Source: Candidatus Bipolaricaulis sibiricus
Lineage (GTDB): Bacteria > Bipolaricaulota > Bipolaricaulia > Bipolaricaulales > Bipolaricaulaceae
NCBI GenBank assembly: GCA_004102645.1
Contig: CP034928.1
Span: 1,294,153 to 1,358,152 of the forward strand
Length of the DNA: 64,000 nucleotides
Direction: 5' to 3'
The position numbers and the translations under genes were made by a program. Numbering within the stretch: the first letter of the stretch is position 1; each line of letters starts with the position of its first letter. The notes below the pieces were generated by a model. The model ran no database searches and was not told the DNA's origin. It saw only the letters and a list, made by a program, of their open reading frames with translations. Shown piece after piece: positions 25,462 through 34,260 of this stretch.

Positions 25462-26109
25462 CTACGGGCGACGCACTGCAACCGCCATCACAACTAGGTC
25501 GGAGACGTCCTCGGCCCGATCGGAGAACTCGACGAGCTTCTCCAGGAACTCCCGCGCCAGGATCTTCTCCGCCAGGGGAAGATCGGTTGCGAACAAGCGA
25601 GCTATGGCCCGTCGCTGCAGCTCATCCACGCGGCTCTCCTTGCGATCGACCTCTTCGGCGTGCTTGATTGCCAGCGGGTCGCCGTCGAGAAGGCCAACCA
25701 CCGCTGCCTTCACGTCAGCCATCTGGCCCACAATCGCCTCCACGGCGTCCCGGATCAGGGAATGAAGAAGCTCCGGCAAGCTGACCCGCTGAAGGGTGAG
25801 GAAGTACATCACCGCTTCAGCTGCGTTCGCCAACCGGTCTACTCCCTCCACGATGTCCAGCAGGCTGCGCCGCGTCCCCGCGAGGAACGCCCCGCGCACG
25901 AGTTCACGCTCCGATGCCCGGCGGAGATCATCGGCCCGCGCCTCAGCACGATGCGTCAGCACCGCCAGCTCCTCGATCTCCTCCCACGGGCGACCGTCGA
26001 GGGCAGCACCGACGCCCTTGGCCATGGTCATCACCGCCTGCTCTACTTGAGCCAGATGGTCCACAACAAGATCATGGACCTTGGTAGCCCGGTTGCGTCG
26101 AAACATCAT
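25462..26109 (-). CDS. PhoU-like DUF47 protein (second of two)
   Basis: A 215-residue helical protein paralogous to its downstream neighbour (same strand, 100 bases apart). Motifs include VLTHRAEARADDLRRASERE, DIVEGVDRLANAAEAVMYFL and IKHAEEVDRKESRVDELQRR, again the PhoU-type metal-helix pattern. Start: ATG at 26109 after GGGAGG; the longer frame up to 26169 is not family-like. The two could form a heteromer. The gene is divergent from the EF-G-like gene. Confidence 0.8.
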   Translation of the reverse strand: MMFRRNRATKVHDLVVDHLAQVEQAVMTMAKGVGAALDGRPWEEIEELAVLTHRAEARADDLRRASERELVRGAFLAGTRRSLLDIVEGVDRLANAAEAVMYFLTLQRVSLPELLHSLIRDAVEAIVGQMADVKAAVVGLLDGDPLAIKHAEEVDRKESRVDELQRRAIARLFATDLPLAEKILAREFLEKLVEFSDRAEDVSDLVVMAVAVRRP

Positions 26110-26119
26110 CGGCCTCCCT

Positions 26120-26149
26120 TTGTCGGTCGTCTCCCCAGTAGGATATACT
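26120..26149 (+). promoter_or_regulatory. Promoter of the EF-G-like gene
   Basis: TTGTCG, an 18-base spacer and TATACT, giving a leader of about 30 bases before the ATG at 26187. Confidence 0.5.
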
Positions 26150-26186
26150 GCCGCCGCGTCGCCAAGCAACTTCTGAGGTGATCGGG

Positions 26187-28145
26187 ATGAGACAAGCCCA
26201 CAGTGTGTGTTTCGTCGGCCACTCCGGCTCGGGGAAGACCGCGCTCGCGGAGGCGATGCTCCGCGTGGCAGGCACCACCGGAGACATCGCCCTCGACAGG
26301 ACGCCCGAGGAGAAGAATCGCAAGCAGTCCATTGACCTCTCCGTTGGCGCCTGCACGTGGCAGGGGAAGCGGATCGATCTCATCGTGACCCCTGGCCTGG
26401 GGGAGTTCGTGGAGGAGATCTACAAGGGCGTTGAGGCGGCCGATGTCGTTGTCCTGGTCGTGAACGCGGAGAAGCCGGTTGAGGTAATGACGGAGCAAGC
26501 GTGGGACATCCGCCGCGCTGCCGGCCGCCCGGCGGTCGTGTTCGTCAACATGCTCGACAAACCCCTCGCGGATCCAGACACCGCGTTGGCGACCGTTCGC
26601 ACAGCGCTCGATGGGACGTTCCTCCCCCTTCAGCTCGCGGTCCGCGAAGGCGACGCGTTCCTTGGCGTAGTGGACCTGTTCACCGGAAACGTCACATCCG
26701 GCAAGTTCACACCCTCCGCCGACGCGAGGTCCCGCCTTGAGGAGCTGCGCGCGGAGGTTGTCGAGGAAGCAGCAACGTGCGATGACGCCCTGTTGGAGAA
26801 GGTCCTCGGTGACGAGAAGACATCACGGGAAGAGGTCCTGGCTGCGGTACGAACCGGCATGCTCGCCGGTCGTCTCGTGCCGGTCCTGTGGGGCTCGGTT
26901 GCCCAAGGGCACGGGGTGCGAGAGCTCCTCGATGCCCTTCACTTCCTGTTCCCCGATGGTGGCGACGACCCGACGGCACGGCTCCGCGTGTTCTCGTTGG
27001 CCCTGGACCCGTACCTCGGCCGGCTCGCATACGTGAAGGTGATGAGCGGTGCCGTGCGCGATGGCGATGTCCTGTTCAACCTCTCTACGAAGGACAAGGT
27101 GCAGGTCCGCGACGTGTATGCGTTCGCCGGGACGAAGCTAGAGAAGGCGGGCCAGGCGTTGGCTGGGAGCATCGCCGCGCTCGGGAAGCTCGACGGTGTC
27201 GAGCTGGGTGCAACCTTGGCCACTGATCCTGCCGGCGAGCCAGAGCCCCCGATCCCGTTCCCGAAGCCGGTGTTCATCCGAGCGATGGCCGCAAGGACGC
27301 AGGCCGAGGAGGAGAAGGTAGGCACGGCGCTCCGCGACCTCGTGATGACCAAGGCCACACTTACCTTCCAGCGCGACCCGGTGACAAAGGAGGGGCTCGT
27401 CGCGGGGATGGGCGACGTCCAGCTCGACGTGCTCGCAGAGCGGCTGCGCAACAAGTACGGAGTCGAGGTTCACTACAAGGTGCCCAAGGTTCCGTACCGG
27501 GAGACGATCCGCAAGACGTCCAGTGCGATGTACCGCCACAAGAAGCAGACCGGCGGACACGGGCAGTTCGGGGAGGTCCATCTGCGCATCGACCCCTTGC
27601 CCCGTGGATCTGGGTTTGAGTTCGCAGACGAGATCAAGGGCGGCGTGATCCCGCAACAGTTCATCCCCGGCGTGGAGAAAGGCGTGCGCGAAGCCCTCGA
27701 AGAGGGCGTCCTCGCCGGATTCCCAGTGGTGGATGTACGGGCCGCTGTGTACTACGGCACGTACCACGAGGTCGATTCGTCTGAGCTGTCCTTCAAGATC
27801 GCCGCTCGCACCGCGTTCAAGATGGCGGCCGAGAACGCCGAGCCCGCCCTGCTCGAGCCGATCATGGCCCTCAGCGTGACCGCCCCCGACACGTTCACGG
27901 GGGATATCATCTCTGACCTTACATCCCGGCGCGGACGGATCCTGGGGATGGAAGCCGAGGGGGGCCGAACCACGATCCGGGTTGAGGTCCCAATGGCAGA
28001 GACCCTGTCCTATGCTCTTGATCTGAAGGCGCTCACCCAAGGCCGGGCAACGTTCCAGATGGCCCCGGCCCGCTACGACTTCGTTCCGGCACAGCTCCAA
28101 GAGCGCTTGCTCGCTCAGCTGCGGGCGGCCGCCAATGAGAGTTAG
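26187..28145 (+). CDS. EF-G-like translational GTPase (EF-G2 group)
   Basis: A 652-residue protein of the elongation factor G-like group that is distinct from canonical FusA. The P-loop is GHSGSGKT (11-18), but the G3 element is VTPGLGEF instead of DTPGH and G4 is NMLDKP instead of NKxD, both typical of this divergent clade. Domain IV shows KKQTGGHGQFGEVHLRIDPL and SSELSFKIAARTAFK, and domain V ends with GRILGMEAEGGRTTIRVEVP. Start: ATG at 26187 after GAGGTG. Relatives are often found beside canonical EF-G, but their role in translation is unclear. It overlaps the CBS gene by 11 bases. Confidence 0.9.
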   Translation: MRQAHSVCFVGHSGSGKTALAEAMLRVAGTTGDIALDRTPEEKNRKQSIDLSVGACTWQGKRIDLIVTPGLGEFVEEIYKGVEAADVVVLVVNAEKPVEVMTEQAWDIRRAAGRPAVVFVNMLDKPLADPDTALATVRTALDGTFLPLQLAVREGDAFLGVVDLFTGNVTSGKFTPSADARSRLEELRAEVVEEAATCDDALLEKVLGDEKTSREEVLAAVRTGMLAGRLVPVLWGSVAQGHGVRELLDALHFLFPDGGDDPTARLRVFSLALDPYLGRLAYVKVMSGAVRDGDVLFNLSTKDKVQVRDVYAFAGTKLEKAGQALAGSIAALGKLDGVELGATLATDPAGEPEPPIPFPKPVFIRAMAARTQAEEEKVGTALRDLVMTKATLTFQRDPVTKEGLVAGMGDVQLDVLAERLRNKYGVEVHYKVPKVPYRETIRKTSSAMYRHKKQTGGHGQFGEVHLRIDPLPRGSGFEFADEIKGGVIPQQFIPGVEKGVREALEEGVLAGFPVVDVRAAVYYGTYHEVDSSELSFKIAARTAFKMAAENAEPALLEPIMALSVTAPDTFTGDIISDLTSRRGRILGMEAEGGRTTIRVEVPMAETLSYALDLKALTQGRATFQMAPARYDFVPAQLQERLLAQLRAAANES

Positions 28146-28695
28146 TGACTTCATGACACGTGACCCGCCCGTGGCGCGGGCGGAGGCTCCGGTGAGCGAG
28201 GCCCAACGCCTGGCAGCGGAGACAGGGGTTGCAGTCCTGTTCGTGGTGGATGCTGAAGACCGGCTGGTGGGTTTCCTGACCCGGAAAGCGCTCTCTTCAA
28301 GCCCCGACGCGAACCTCCCTGCGGGCAAGTTGGCCTCTCCCCCAACCGTGATGATGAGTCCGCACGACCCGCTCGAGCGAGCGGTCGTTCTTCTTTCCGA
28401 GCGCTACCTCCTCCTGCCGGTGACGGACGGGGAGAAACGCCTTGTCGGCGTACTCACGAGCGTCGGCCTGCTGCGTGGGCTTGCCCAGATGGCGGGCCTG
28501 GGAGAGGAGGGGACGCGCATTCGTATCCAACCATCGTCACCAGCCGACGCGTACCGGGCGCTGGCCGTCCTCGGCGCGAAGGGGCTTCCCCTCGTGGCCG
28601 TGCTCCGGGGACACCGCGGCGAGCTCATCATCCATGTTCAGGGGGTGCAGGATCCGGCCCTGCTCCTGGAAGAGCTGAAGGGGACCCTGCGGTGA
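28135..28695 (+). CDS. CBS-domain pair protein with ACT-like tail
   Basis: A 186-residue protein. Two CBS motifs cover about 1-120 (VSDFMTRDPPVARAEAPVSE, FVVDAEDRLVGFLTRKAL; then MMSPHDPLERAVVLLSERYL, LLPVTDGEKRLVGVLTS). CBS pairs bind adenosine nucleotides. The tail (TRIRIQPSSPADAYRALAVL, then VAVLRGHRGELIIHVQG) reads like an ACT regulatory domain. Start and end overlap both neighbours, so it is translationally coupled to the EF-G-like and YjbQ genes. The partner it regulates is not evident. Confidence 0.85.
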   Translation: MRVSDFMTRDPPVARAEAPVSEAQRLAAETGVAVLFVVDAEDRLVGFLTRKALSSSPDANLPAGKLASPPTVMMSPHDPLERAVVLLSERYLLLPVTDGEKRLVGVLTSVGLLRGLAQMAGLGEEGTRIRIQPSSPADAYRALAVLGAKGLPLVAVLRGHRGELIIHVQGVQDPALLLEELKGTLR

Positions 28696-29111
28696 GCGGG
28701 AGGGCTGGGCGCGTCGAGATCTCCGTTCACAGCAGAGCTCGCGAGGAGGTTCTCGACATCACACCGCTCGTCGCAGCGGCCCTCCCGGCGTTGGGGCTGG
28801 CCAACGGCGCTGTCCTCCTCCTCTGTCCCCATACCACCGCTGCACTGACGGTAAATGAGACCGCTGACCCTGACGTACGGACCGACGTGCAAGCCGGGTT
28901 TGCGAACCTTGTTCCGGATCTTCCGTTCCGCCATGCCGAGGGCAACTCCGGGGCCCACCTCCGCTCGGCCCTCCTCGGGCCGTCGCTCGTGCTCCCCGTC
29001 GCCGCGGGGAGACTCGTTCTCGGGACCTGGCAGGGAATCTACTTCTGCGAGTTCGACGGCCCACGGCAGCGTCAGGTGTGGGCCTTCCCCCTGCACTCCC
29101 AGCCGGGATGA
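28692..29111 (+). CDS. YjbQ/UPF0047 family protein
   Basis: A 139-residue protein of the UPF0047 (YjbQ) family. Key motifs are LLLCPHTTAALTVNETADPD, VRTDVQAGF, HAEGNSGAHLRSALLGPS and GTWQGIYFCEFDGPRQRQVW, including the His and Glu residues of the metal-like pocket. E. coli YjbQ has secondary thiamine-phosphate synthase activity in vitro; the true role is unsettled. GTG start overlaps the CBS stop in GTGA. Confidence 0.9.
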   Translation: MSGRAGRVEISVHSRAREEVLDITPLVAAALPALGLANGAVLLLCPHTTAALTVNETADPDVRTDVQAGFANLVPDLPFRHAEGNSGAHLRSALLGPSLVLPVAAGRLVLGTWQGIYFCEFDGPRQRQVWAFPLHSQPG

Positions 29112-29243
29112 GCGCGCGCCCCGGCGCCGCGCCCCGCGGGTCACGCACTCCCCCCAGCGGGCGGTCACCTGAGGGCGAGCCCGCCTTGCCCCGAGCCCGC
29201 GGGCTCTGGCATCCGGTCGTGACAGCCGCCAGGCTTCCCGACC

Positions 29244-29272
29244 TTGCCTAGGTCTGTGCTCCCCGGTATAGT
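29244..29272 (+). promoter_or_regulatory. Promoter of the tRNA-tuf operon
   Basis: TTGCCT, a 17-base spacer and TATAGT. The start point would be near 29279, about 36 bases before tRNA-Thr(TGT). Confidence 0.65.
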
Positions 29273-29314
29273 CGGGCCTGGCTCTCGCACGAGCAGCGGT
29301 CCCTCGACGTCGCA

Positions 29315-29387
29315 GCCAGTGTAGCTCAAGTGGCAGAGCATCCGCCTTGTAAGCGGAAGGTTGCCCGTTCGATTCGGGCCACTGGCT
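29315..29387 (+). tRNA. tRNA-Thr (TGT)
   Basis: Acceptor GCCAGTG/CACTGGC, anticodon loop CTTGTAA giving TGT (reads ACA), T-loop TTCGATT. Discriminator T; CCA is not encoded (CAC follows). Confidence 0.96.
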
Positions 29388-29470
29388 CACCAACCGGTGT
29401 CGGTTGTTGGTTCGGCGGTTCACGGGGCCACCTGGAACCGGCACCCGAGAACCGGCGAACGGGTCTTCCC

Positions 29471-29557
29471 GGAGGGGTAGCAAAGCGGTCAAACGCACCG
29501 GGCTGTAAACCCGGCGGCCTGAGGCCTTCGGGGGTTCGAATCCCTCCCCCTCCACCA
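29471..29557 (+). tRNA. tRNA-Tyr (GTA)
   Basis: Acceptor GGAGGGG/CCCCTCC, anticodon loop CTGTAAA giving GTA, long class II variable arm, T-loop TTCGAAT and encoded CCA at 29555-29557. Confidence 0.96.
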
Positions 29558-29561
29558 TGAC

Positions 29562-29591
29562 TTGCGCGCCACGGGCGCGGTAGGTTAGACT
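29562..29591 (+). promoter_or_regulatory. Possible internal promoter before tRNA-Thr(GGT) and tuf
   Basis: TTGCGC, an 18-base spacer and TAGACT, ending 10 bases before tRNA-Thr(GGT). Matches are moderate. Confidence 0.4.
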
Positions 29592-29601
29592 GTGCCTCCT
29601 C

Positions 29602-29674
29602 GCCCGTGTAGCTCAGTCGGCAGAGCACTTCCTTGGTAAGGAAGAGGCCGTCGGTTCGATTCCGACCGCGGGCT
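29602..29674 (+). tRNA. tRNA-Thr (GGT)
   Basis: Acceptor GCCCGTG/CGCGGGC with one T-G pair, anticodon loop TTGGTAA giving GGT (reads ACC/ACU), T-loop TTCGATT. Discriminator T; CCA not encoded. Confidence 0.95.
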
Positions 29675-29748
29675 CTCGGACAGGAGCGGGCAGCGAGCAG
29701 CCCGGCCTTCCGGATCTGAGCTAGGGAGGAAAACGAGGAGGGTGTAGG

Positions 29749-30963
29749 ATGGCAAAGGAACAATTCGTACGAACGAAGCCGCACGTCAACATCGGCACGA
29801 TCGGGCACATCGACCACGGGAAGACGACGCTGACCGCGGCGATCACCAAGGTCCTCGGGCTCAAGGGGCTGGCCAAGCACCGGTCCTACGACGAGGTCGC
29901 CAAGGCCGACGCGAAGCTGTTCCGCCGCGACGCGACGAAGATCTTGACCGTGAACGTGGCCCACGTCGAGTACGAGACGGATACCCGCCACTACGCGCAC
30001 ATCGACTGTCCGGGGCACCAGGACTACATCAAGAACATGATCACCGGCGCCGCGCAGATGGACGGAGCGATCCTCGTCGTCTCGGCAGCCGATGGACCGA
30101 TGCCGCAGACCCGGGAGCATGTGGTGCTCGCCCGCCAGGTGAACGTGCCGGCGATTGTCGTCTTCCTCAACAAGGTGGATCTGGTGGAAGACCCTGATCT
30201 GGTGGACCTCGTCGAGATCGAGATTCGCGATCTGCTCTCGAAGTACGAGTTCCCCGGCGACAAGACCCCGATCATCCGCGGCGCAGCGTCGAAGGCCCTG
30301 GCAGCGAGTTCGGTGGATGACCCCGCTGCGAAGCCCATCCTCGACCTCATGGACGCCGTGGACAGCTTCATCCCGTTGCCGAAGCGAGAAGAGGACAAGC
30401 CGTTCTTGATGCCGATCGAAGATATCTTCTCCATCAAGGGCCGCGGTACAGTGGTCACGGGCCGTGTCGACCGGGGCCGGATCACCCCCGGGGCAGAAGT
30501 GGAGATCGTGGGATTGACCGACGAGATTCGCAAGACCGTCGCCACGAGCCTCGAGATGTTCAACAAGGTCCTCGACCAGGCGATCGCTGGAGACAACGTG
30601 GGCATTCTCCTGCGTGGGATCGAGAAGGACGAGGTGGAGCGTGGACAGGTGCTGGCCGCACCCGGTTCCATCACTCCGCACACGGAGTTCGAGGCGCAGG
30701 TGTACGTGCTCTCCAAGGACGAGGGTGGACGCCACAGCCCGTTCTTCAACGGCTACAAACCCCAGTTCTACTTCACGACCACCGATGTGACGGGCGAAGT
30801 GCAGCTCCCGGCTGGCGTGGAAATGGTCATGCCGGGCGACAACGTGGACAAGCTTCGCTGCAAGTTGATGAAGCACATCGCGATGTCGGAAGGCCTTCGG
30901 TTCGCAATCCGCGAGGGTGGGCGCACCGTCGGCGCGGGCGTGGTGACGAAGATCATCAAGTAA
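29749..30963 (+). CDS. tuf: Elongation factor Tu
   Basis: EF-Tu, 404 residues, delivers aminoacyl-tRNA to the ribosome. G1 is GHIDHGKT, G3 DCPGHQDY, G4 NKVD; domains 2 and 3 are conventional ([43 protein letters not shown]). Odd point: the switch I motif, nearly always RGITI in EF-Tu, reads KILTV here. The essential Thr is kept but Arg-Gly-Ile becomes Lys-Ile-Leu, and the preceding loop ([13 protein letters not shown]) also differs. A GGGAGGAAAACGAGGAG stretch provides ribosome binding. It lies in the conserved order tRNA-Thr, Tyr, Thr, tuf, rpmG, tRNA-Trp, secE, nusG. Confidence 0.97.
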   Translation: MAKEQFVRTKPHVNIGTIGHIDHGKTTLTAAITKVLGLKGLAKHRSYDEVAKADAKLFRRDATKILTVNVAHVEYETDTRHYAHIDCPGHQDYIKNMITGAAQMDGAILVVSAADGPMPQTREHVVLARQVNVPAIVVFLNKVDLVEDPDLVDLVEIEIRDLLSKYEFPGDKTPIIRGAASKALAASSVDDPAAKPILDLMDAVDSFIPLPKREEDKPFLMPIEDIFSIKGRGTVVTGRVDRGRITPGAEVEIVGLTDEIRKTVATSLEMFNKVLDQAIAGDNVGILLRGIEKDEVERGQVLAAPGSITPHTEFEAQVYVLSKDEGGRHSPFFNGYKPQFYFTTTDVTGEVQLPAGVEMVMPGDNVDKLRCKLMKHIAMSEGLRFAIREGGRTVGAGVVTKIIK

Positions 30964-30964
30964 C

Positions 30965-31126
30965 ATGGCGAAGAAAGACACGATCCAGCTTGTTACACTG
31001 GCTTGTTCCGCGTGCGGGCGGCACAACTACCACACGCGCCGCAACCGCAACAACACACGCCAGAAGCTCGCGCTGAACAAGTACTGCCGCTGGTGCACCA
31101 AGCGCACCGAGCACAAGGAAGCGTAG
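30965..31126 (+). CDS. rpmG: Ribosomal protein bL33
   Basis: A 53-residue protein beginning 1 base after the tuf stop. It has the zinc-ribbon form with CSACG and CRWC, plus [20 protein letters not shown] and the basic C-terminus of bL33. Position between tuf and secE is standard. The four-cysteine (C+) version is the zinc-binding type. Confidence 0.95.
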   Translation: MAKKDTIQLVTLACSACGRHNYHTRRNRNNTRQKLALNKYCRWCTKRTEHKEA

Positions 31127-31186
31127 CGGATCGGAGGAGGGGTTGAAGTGCGGTATCCCTGCGGTGAAACAGGTCCGCGGGGTCTG

Positions 31187-31262
31187 AGGCCCGTAGCTCA
31201 AGTGGCAGAGCGGCGGACTCCAAATCCGCAGGCTGGGGGTTCAAGTCCTCCCGGGCCTGCCA
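31187..31262 (+). tRNA. tRNA-Trp (CCA)
   Basis: Acceptor AGGCCCG/CGGGCCT, anticodon loop CTCCAAA giving CCA, T-loop TTCAAGT, discriminator G and encoded CCA at 31260-31262. It lies between rpmG and secE. Confidence 0.96.
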
Positions 31263-31284
31263 GCGAAGGAAGAAGGTGAGCGCG

Positions 31285-31470
31285 ATGATGAGGGTCCGGA
31301 GTTACCTGACGTCCGTGCGGACGGAGATCAGCCGTGTCAGCTGGCCATCCCGGAAGGAGGTGGTGAGCCTCACTGTGCTCATCATCCTTCTCTCGGTCGT
31401 GCTCGGCATCTACCTGGGACTCGCTGATCTCATCGTCACACAGGTTCTCCGGCTCCTCCTCCGCGGCTAG
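31285..31470 (+). CDS. secE: Preprotein translocase subunit SecE
   Basis: A 61-residue single-span SecE. The conserved amphipathic helix EISRVSWPSRKEVVSLTVLI leads into one membrane segment (VLIILLSVVLGIYLGLADLI). It clamps SecY in the translocon. The ATG at 31285 follows AGGTGAG; a GTG at 31276 with its own AAGGA site is an alternative start that adds three residues. nusG follows after 10 bases, the usual neighbour. Confidence 0.93.
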   Translation: MMRVRSYLTSVRTEISRVSWPSRKEVVSLTVLIILLSVVLGIYLGLADLIVTQVLRLLLRG

Positions 31471-31480
31471 GGTAGCTACG

Positions 31481-32584
31481 ATGCAACGAAAGCGCTGGTA
31501 CGCCATCCAGACGTATGCGGGTTCGGAGCTGCGCCTCAAGCACCAGCTAGAGGAGCGCGTCCGCAACCTGGGATGGGAGAAGTCGTTCGAGCCCCTCCAG
31601 ACGGGGGAGGCGACGGAGTTCTTCTTCGTCCCGGTCGAAGAGGTCGTCACTTCCCGCTCAGGCCGCGGGCGTGCAAGCGAGTACCGCGTTCCCTACGACT
31701 ACGACCTGCTCGCCACCACGAATGAGCGTATCCAGCGCGGCGATCTCATTGCCCGCCGCCCGCCGAAGCACCTCGCCCGCCGAGCAGAGGTGATCTCGGC
31801 CGAGTCGCTGTGGCGGGTCGTCGTAGAGACCCTAACCCATACCGAGATCGAGTACCTGATCCCGCAGGAGAAGGGCCTGCGCCGTGACATTCGAGTCGGA
31901 GAAAAGACCCGCCCCGGGCTTCCCCTCACCGTAGACTCCGATGAGCGCTATGTCACCGAAGAGAGAGGCCAGATCGTGGCCCGCGAGCGCGTGAAGCGCA
32001 TCGTGCTCCGCTACGATGACGGCACCGAGGAGACCCGGATCATCCCCGAGGCGTACCTTCATCCCAAGGTCCGTGCCGGCGCCACGCTGGAAGAGGGCAC
32101 AGAACTGGAGCGTGAGCACAAGATCCACGCCCGGGCGTCGGGGCTGGTCAAGGTCAAGGAGTACAAGGACAAGCGCGAGGTATCCGTGCAGCGGATCGAG
32201 CGCCGCCGCCTGATCCCAGGCTATGTGTTCACGAAGATGGGCCTCGACGAGGAGGAGATGTTCGAGCTGATCCGCGGCCTGGAGCGATCCGCGCGCTTCG
32301 TGGGCAGCAAGACCCGCCCCGTGCCGATTGAGGGCCCGGAGATTCTGCTCGTGCAGCGCAAGGCGGGCCTGGTGGAGGCTCCCCAGACCGAGGCCAAGGC
32401 CCCCCGGGTCGAGCTGGAGTTCGAGGTGGGAGAGGTCATTCAGATCGTGGAAGGACCGTTCGCCGATTTCACGGGAGAGGTCCGCGAGATCGACAAGGAA
32501 GCGGAAGAGGCAGTGGTGATGGTGAAGATCTTCGGCCGGGAGACGCCGGTCCGCATTTCGTTCGACGGAATCGAGAAGGTGTAA
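31481..32584 (+). CDS. nusG: NusG with large internal insertion
   Basis: Transcription factor NusG, 367 residues against about 180 for a standard NusG. The NGN domain begins [20 protein letters not shown] and is interrupted near residue 58 (VPVEEVV). An insertion of about 180 residues follows, rich in beta-like charged sequence ([42 protein letters not shown]). The NGN then resumes at [13 protein letters not shown] (about 241-253). The C-terminal KOW domain ([20 protein letters not shown]) is normal. Thermotoga NusG has a comparable extra domain. It links RNA polymerase with ribosome or Rho. Confidence 0.95.
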   Translation: MQRKRWYAIQTYAGSELRLKHQLEERVRNLGWEKSFEPLQTGEATEFFFVPVEEVVTSRSGRGRASEYRVPYDYDLLATTNERIQRGDLIARRPPKHLARRAEVISAESLWRVVVETLTHTEIEYLIPQEKGLRRDIRVGEKTRPGLPLTVDSDERYVTEERGQIVARERVKRIVLRYDDGTEETRIIPEAYLHPKVRAGATLEEGTELEREHKIHARASGLVKVKEYKDKREVSVQRIERRRLIPGYVFTKMGLDEEEMFELIRGLERSARFVGSKTRPVPIEGPEILLVQRKAGLVEAPQTEAKAPRVELEFEVGEVIQIVEGPFADFTGEVREIDKEAEEAVVMVKIFGRETPVRISFDGIEKV

Positions 32585-32594
32585 GGAGACGACG

Positions 32595-33023
32595 GTGGCG
32601 AAACAACAGGTGGCCAAGATCAAGCTCCAGATCCCGGCCGGGCAGGCCAACCCCGCCCCCCCGGTGGGACCGGCGCTGGGCGAGCACAAGGTCAACATCA
32701 TGGACTTCTGCAAGAAGTTCAACGAGGCGACGAAGGGCGAGGAGCCTGGCCTGATCATCCCCGTGGAGATCGCGGTCTACCAGGACCGTTCGTTTGACCT
32801 CACCCTGAAGCAGCCGCCCGTGGCCGTGCTCCTGCGCAAGGCCGCCGGAGTGGATAAGGGCTCAGCGACGGCAAAGCGGCTCCGGGTTGGACGAGTGAGC
32901 ATGGAACAGGTGCGCCGGATCGCAGAGCGAAAGCTCCCCGATCTCAACACGGATGACCTGGCAGCCGCAGTGCGGATGGTCGTGGGCACTGCGGAGAACA
33001 TGGGGCTCGAGGTGGTCCAATGA
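32595..33023 (+). CDS. rplK: Ribosomal protein uL11
   Basis: uL11, 142 residues, binds 23S rRNA at the GTPase centre. [20 protein letters not shown] and a C-terminal rRNA-binding domain ending MGLEVV are typical. GTG start at 32595 after AAGGAGACG. The stop overlaps the rplA start in ATGA. Confidence 0.97.
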   Translation: MAKQQVAKIKLQIPAGQANPAPPVGPALGEHKVNIMDFCKKFNEATKGEEPGLIIPVEIAVYQDRSFDLTLKQPPVAVLLRKAAGVDKGSATAKRLRVGRVSMEQVRRIAERKLPDLNTDDLAAAVRMVVGTAENMGLEVVQ

Positions 33024-33727
33024 AGCGGAGCCGGAGTTACCAGTCGAAGGTCGCCCTGCTGGAGCGGGAGAAGGTCTATCCTGTCCGCGAGGCGATCGAT
33101 CTCCTCAAGAAGACAGCCACCGCCAGATTCCCGGAGACGGCGGAAGCCGCCATCGTGCTCGGCATCAACCCTGCCCAGCATCAGGTTCGGGGAACGTGCC
33201 CGTTGCCCCACGGGACCGGCAAGTCGGTGCGGGTGCTCGTGTTCGCCCGCGGAGAGAAGGTACGGGAAGCCGAGGCGGCAGGAGCGGACTACGCCGGCGG
33301 CGAGGACCTCGCCGAGAAGATCCAAAAGGAAGGGTGGCTGGAGTTCGAACGGGTCGTCGCCACGCCGGACATGATGTCTGTGGTCGGGAAGCTCGGAAAG
33401 ATCCTCGGCCCACGCGGCCTCATGCCGTCTCCCAAGACGAACACCGTGACCATGGACGTCGGGGCGGCGGTGCGAGAGCTGAAGGCGGGGATGATCGAGT
33501 TCCGCGCCGAGCGAACGGGGATCGTGCACGCCATCTTTGGAAAGACGGACTTCGAGCCGGAGAAGCTCGAAGAGAACCTGATCGCCTTGGTACGCGCCGT
33601 GATCGAGCGCAAACCCGAAGGCGTGCGAGGACGGTACATTCAGCGCGTGTCCATCTCCGCGACGATGGGACCGGGGATTCGGGTGGACGAGGCGGAGCTT
33701 GTTGCCGCCGCGCAGAGAAAGGGGTGA
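33020..33727 (+). CDS. rplA: Ribosomal protein uL1
   Basis: uL1, 235 residues, forms the L1 stalk of the 50S subunit. [20 protein letters not shown] and [20 protein letters not shown] are the family signatures. In many bacteria L1 represses its own mRNA; no obvious L1 target mimic was found upstream. Only 5 bases separate it from rplJ. Confidence 0.97.
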   Translation: MKRSRSYQSKVALLEREKVYPVREAIDLLKKTATARFPETAEAAIVLGINPAQHQVRGTCPLPHGTGKSVRVLVFARGEKVREAEAAGADYAGGEDLAEKIQKEGWLEFERVVATPDMMSVVGKLGKILGPRGLMPSPKTNTVTMDVGAAVRELKAGMIEFRAERTGIVHAIFGKTDFEPEKLEENLIALVRAVIERKPEGVRGRYIQRVSISATMGPGIRVDEAELVAAAQRKG

Positions 33728-33732
33728 GGGAG

Positions 33733-34257
33733 ATGCCGCGACAGGACAAGGTCGTTGCGGTTGAGGACCTGCGGGGCAAGCTGTCCCGCGCGCGGTCGGT
33801 GGTGATCCTCGACTACCGCGGGCTGTCCGGCTCGGACATCACCGCACTCCGTCGGTTCGTCCGCAAGCAGGGCGTCGAGCTCCGGGTGGTGAAGAACACG
33901 TTGACCCGCATCGCCGCCACCGAAGCAGGGCTCGAGGGGTTTCCCCCGACCCTCACCGGCACGAACGCGTTGTTGCTGGGAGAAGGCGATCCCGCCGTTC
34001 CGTTCCGCGTGGCACGGGAGTGCGCGCGGCGCTATCCCCAGGTGAAGGTCAAGGCGGGGGTGTTCGATAGCGTCGCTGTTTCAGCGACAGAGGCAGACTG
34101 GTACGCGACCCTTCCCACGCGGGAGGAGCTCCTGGGACGGCTGGCGGGAGCCCTCGCTGGTCCGATTCGGGGGCTCGCGGTCACCCTTTCCGGGGTCACG
34201 CGCAAGTTCGCAGTGGCACTCTCGGAAGTGCAGAAAAAGAAGGAAGCGGAGGGCTAG
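33733..34257 (+). CDS. rplJ: Ribosomal protein uL10
   Basis: uL10, 174 residues, anchors the bL12 stalk. SVVILDYRGLSGSDITALRR and ELRVVKNTLTRIAA mark the family, and the C-terminal helix (RKFAVALSEVQKKKEAEG) carries the L12-binding sites. The ATG at 33733 lies just 5 bases after rplA, so the usual folded L10 leader is absent. Confidence 0.96.
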   Translation: MPRQDKVVAVEDLRGKLSRARSVVILDYRGLSGSDITALRRFVRKQGVELRVVKNTLTRIAATEAGLEGFPPTLTGTNALLLGEGDPAVPFRVARECARRYPQVKVKAGVFDSVAVSATEADWYATLPTREELLGRLAGALAGPIRGLAVTLSGVTRKFAVALSEVQKKKEAEG

Positions 34258-34260
34258 ACG

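Noticed and set aside
29400-29470. A tRNA-Gly between tRNA-Thr and tRNA-Tyr, as in E. coli
   Set aside because: The spacer has GGTTC-like words but no acceptor pairing or anticodon arm.
33700-33760. L10 leader before rplJ
   Set aside because: Only 5 bases separate rplA and rplJ; there is no room and no kink-turn motif.
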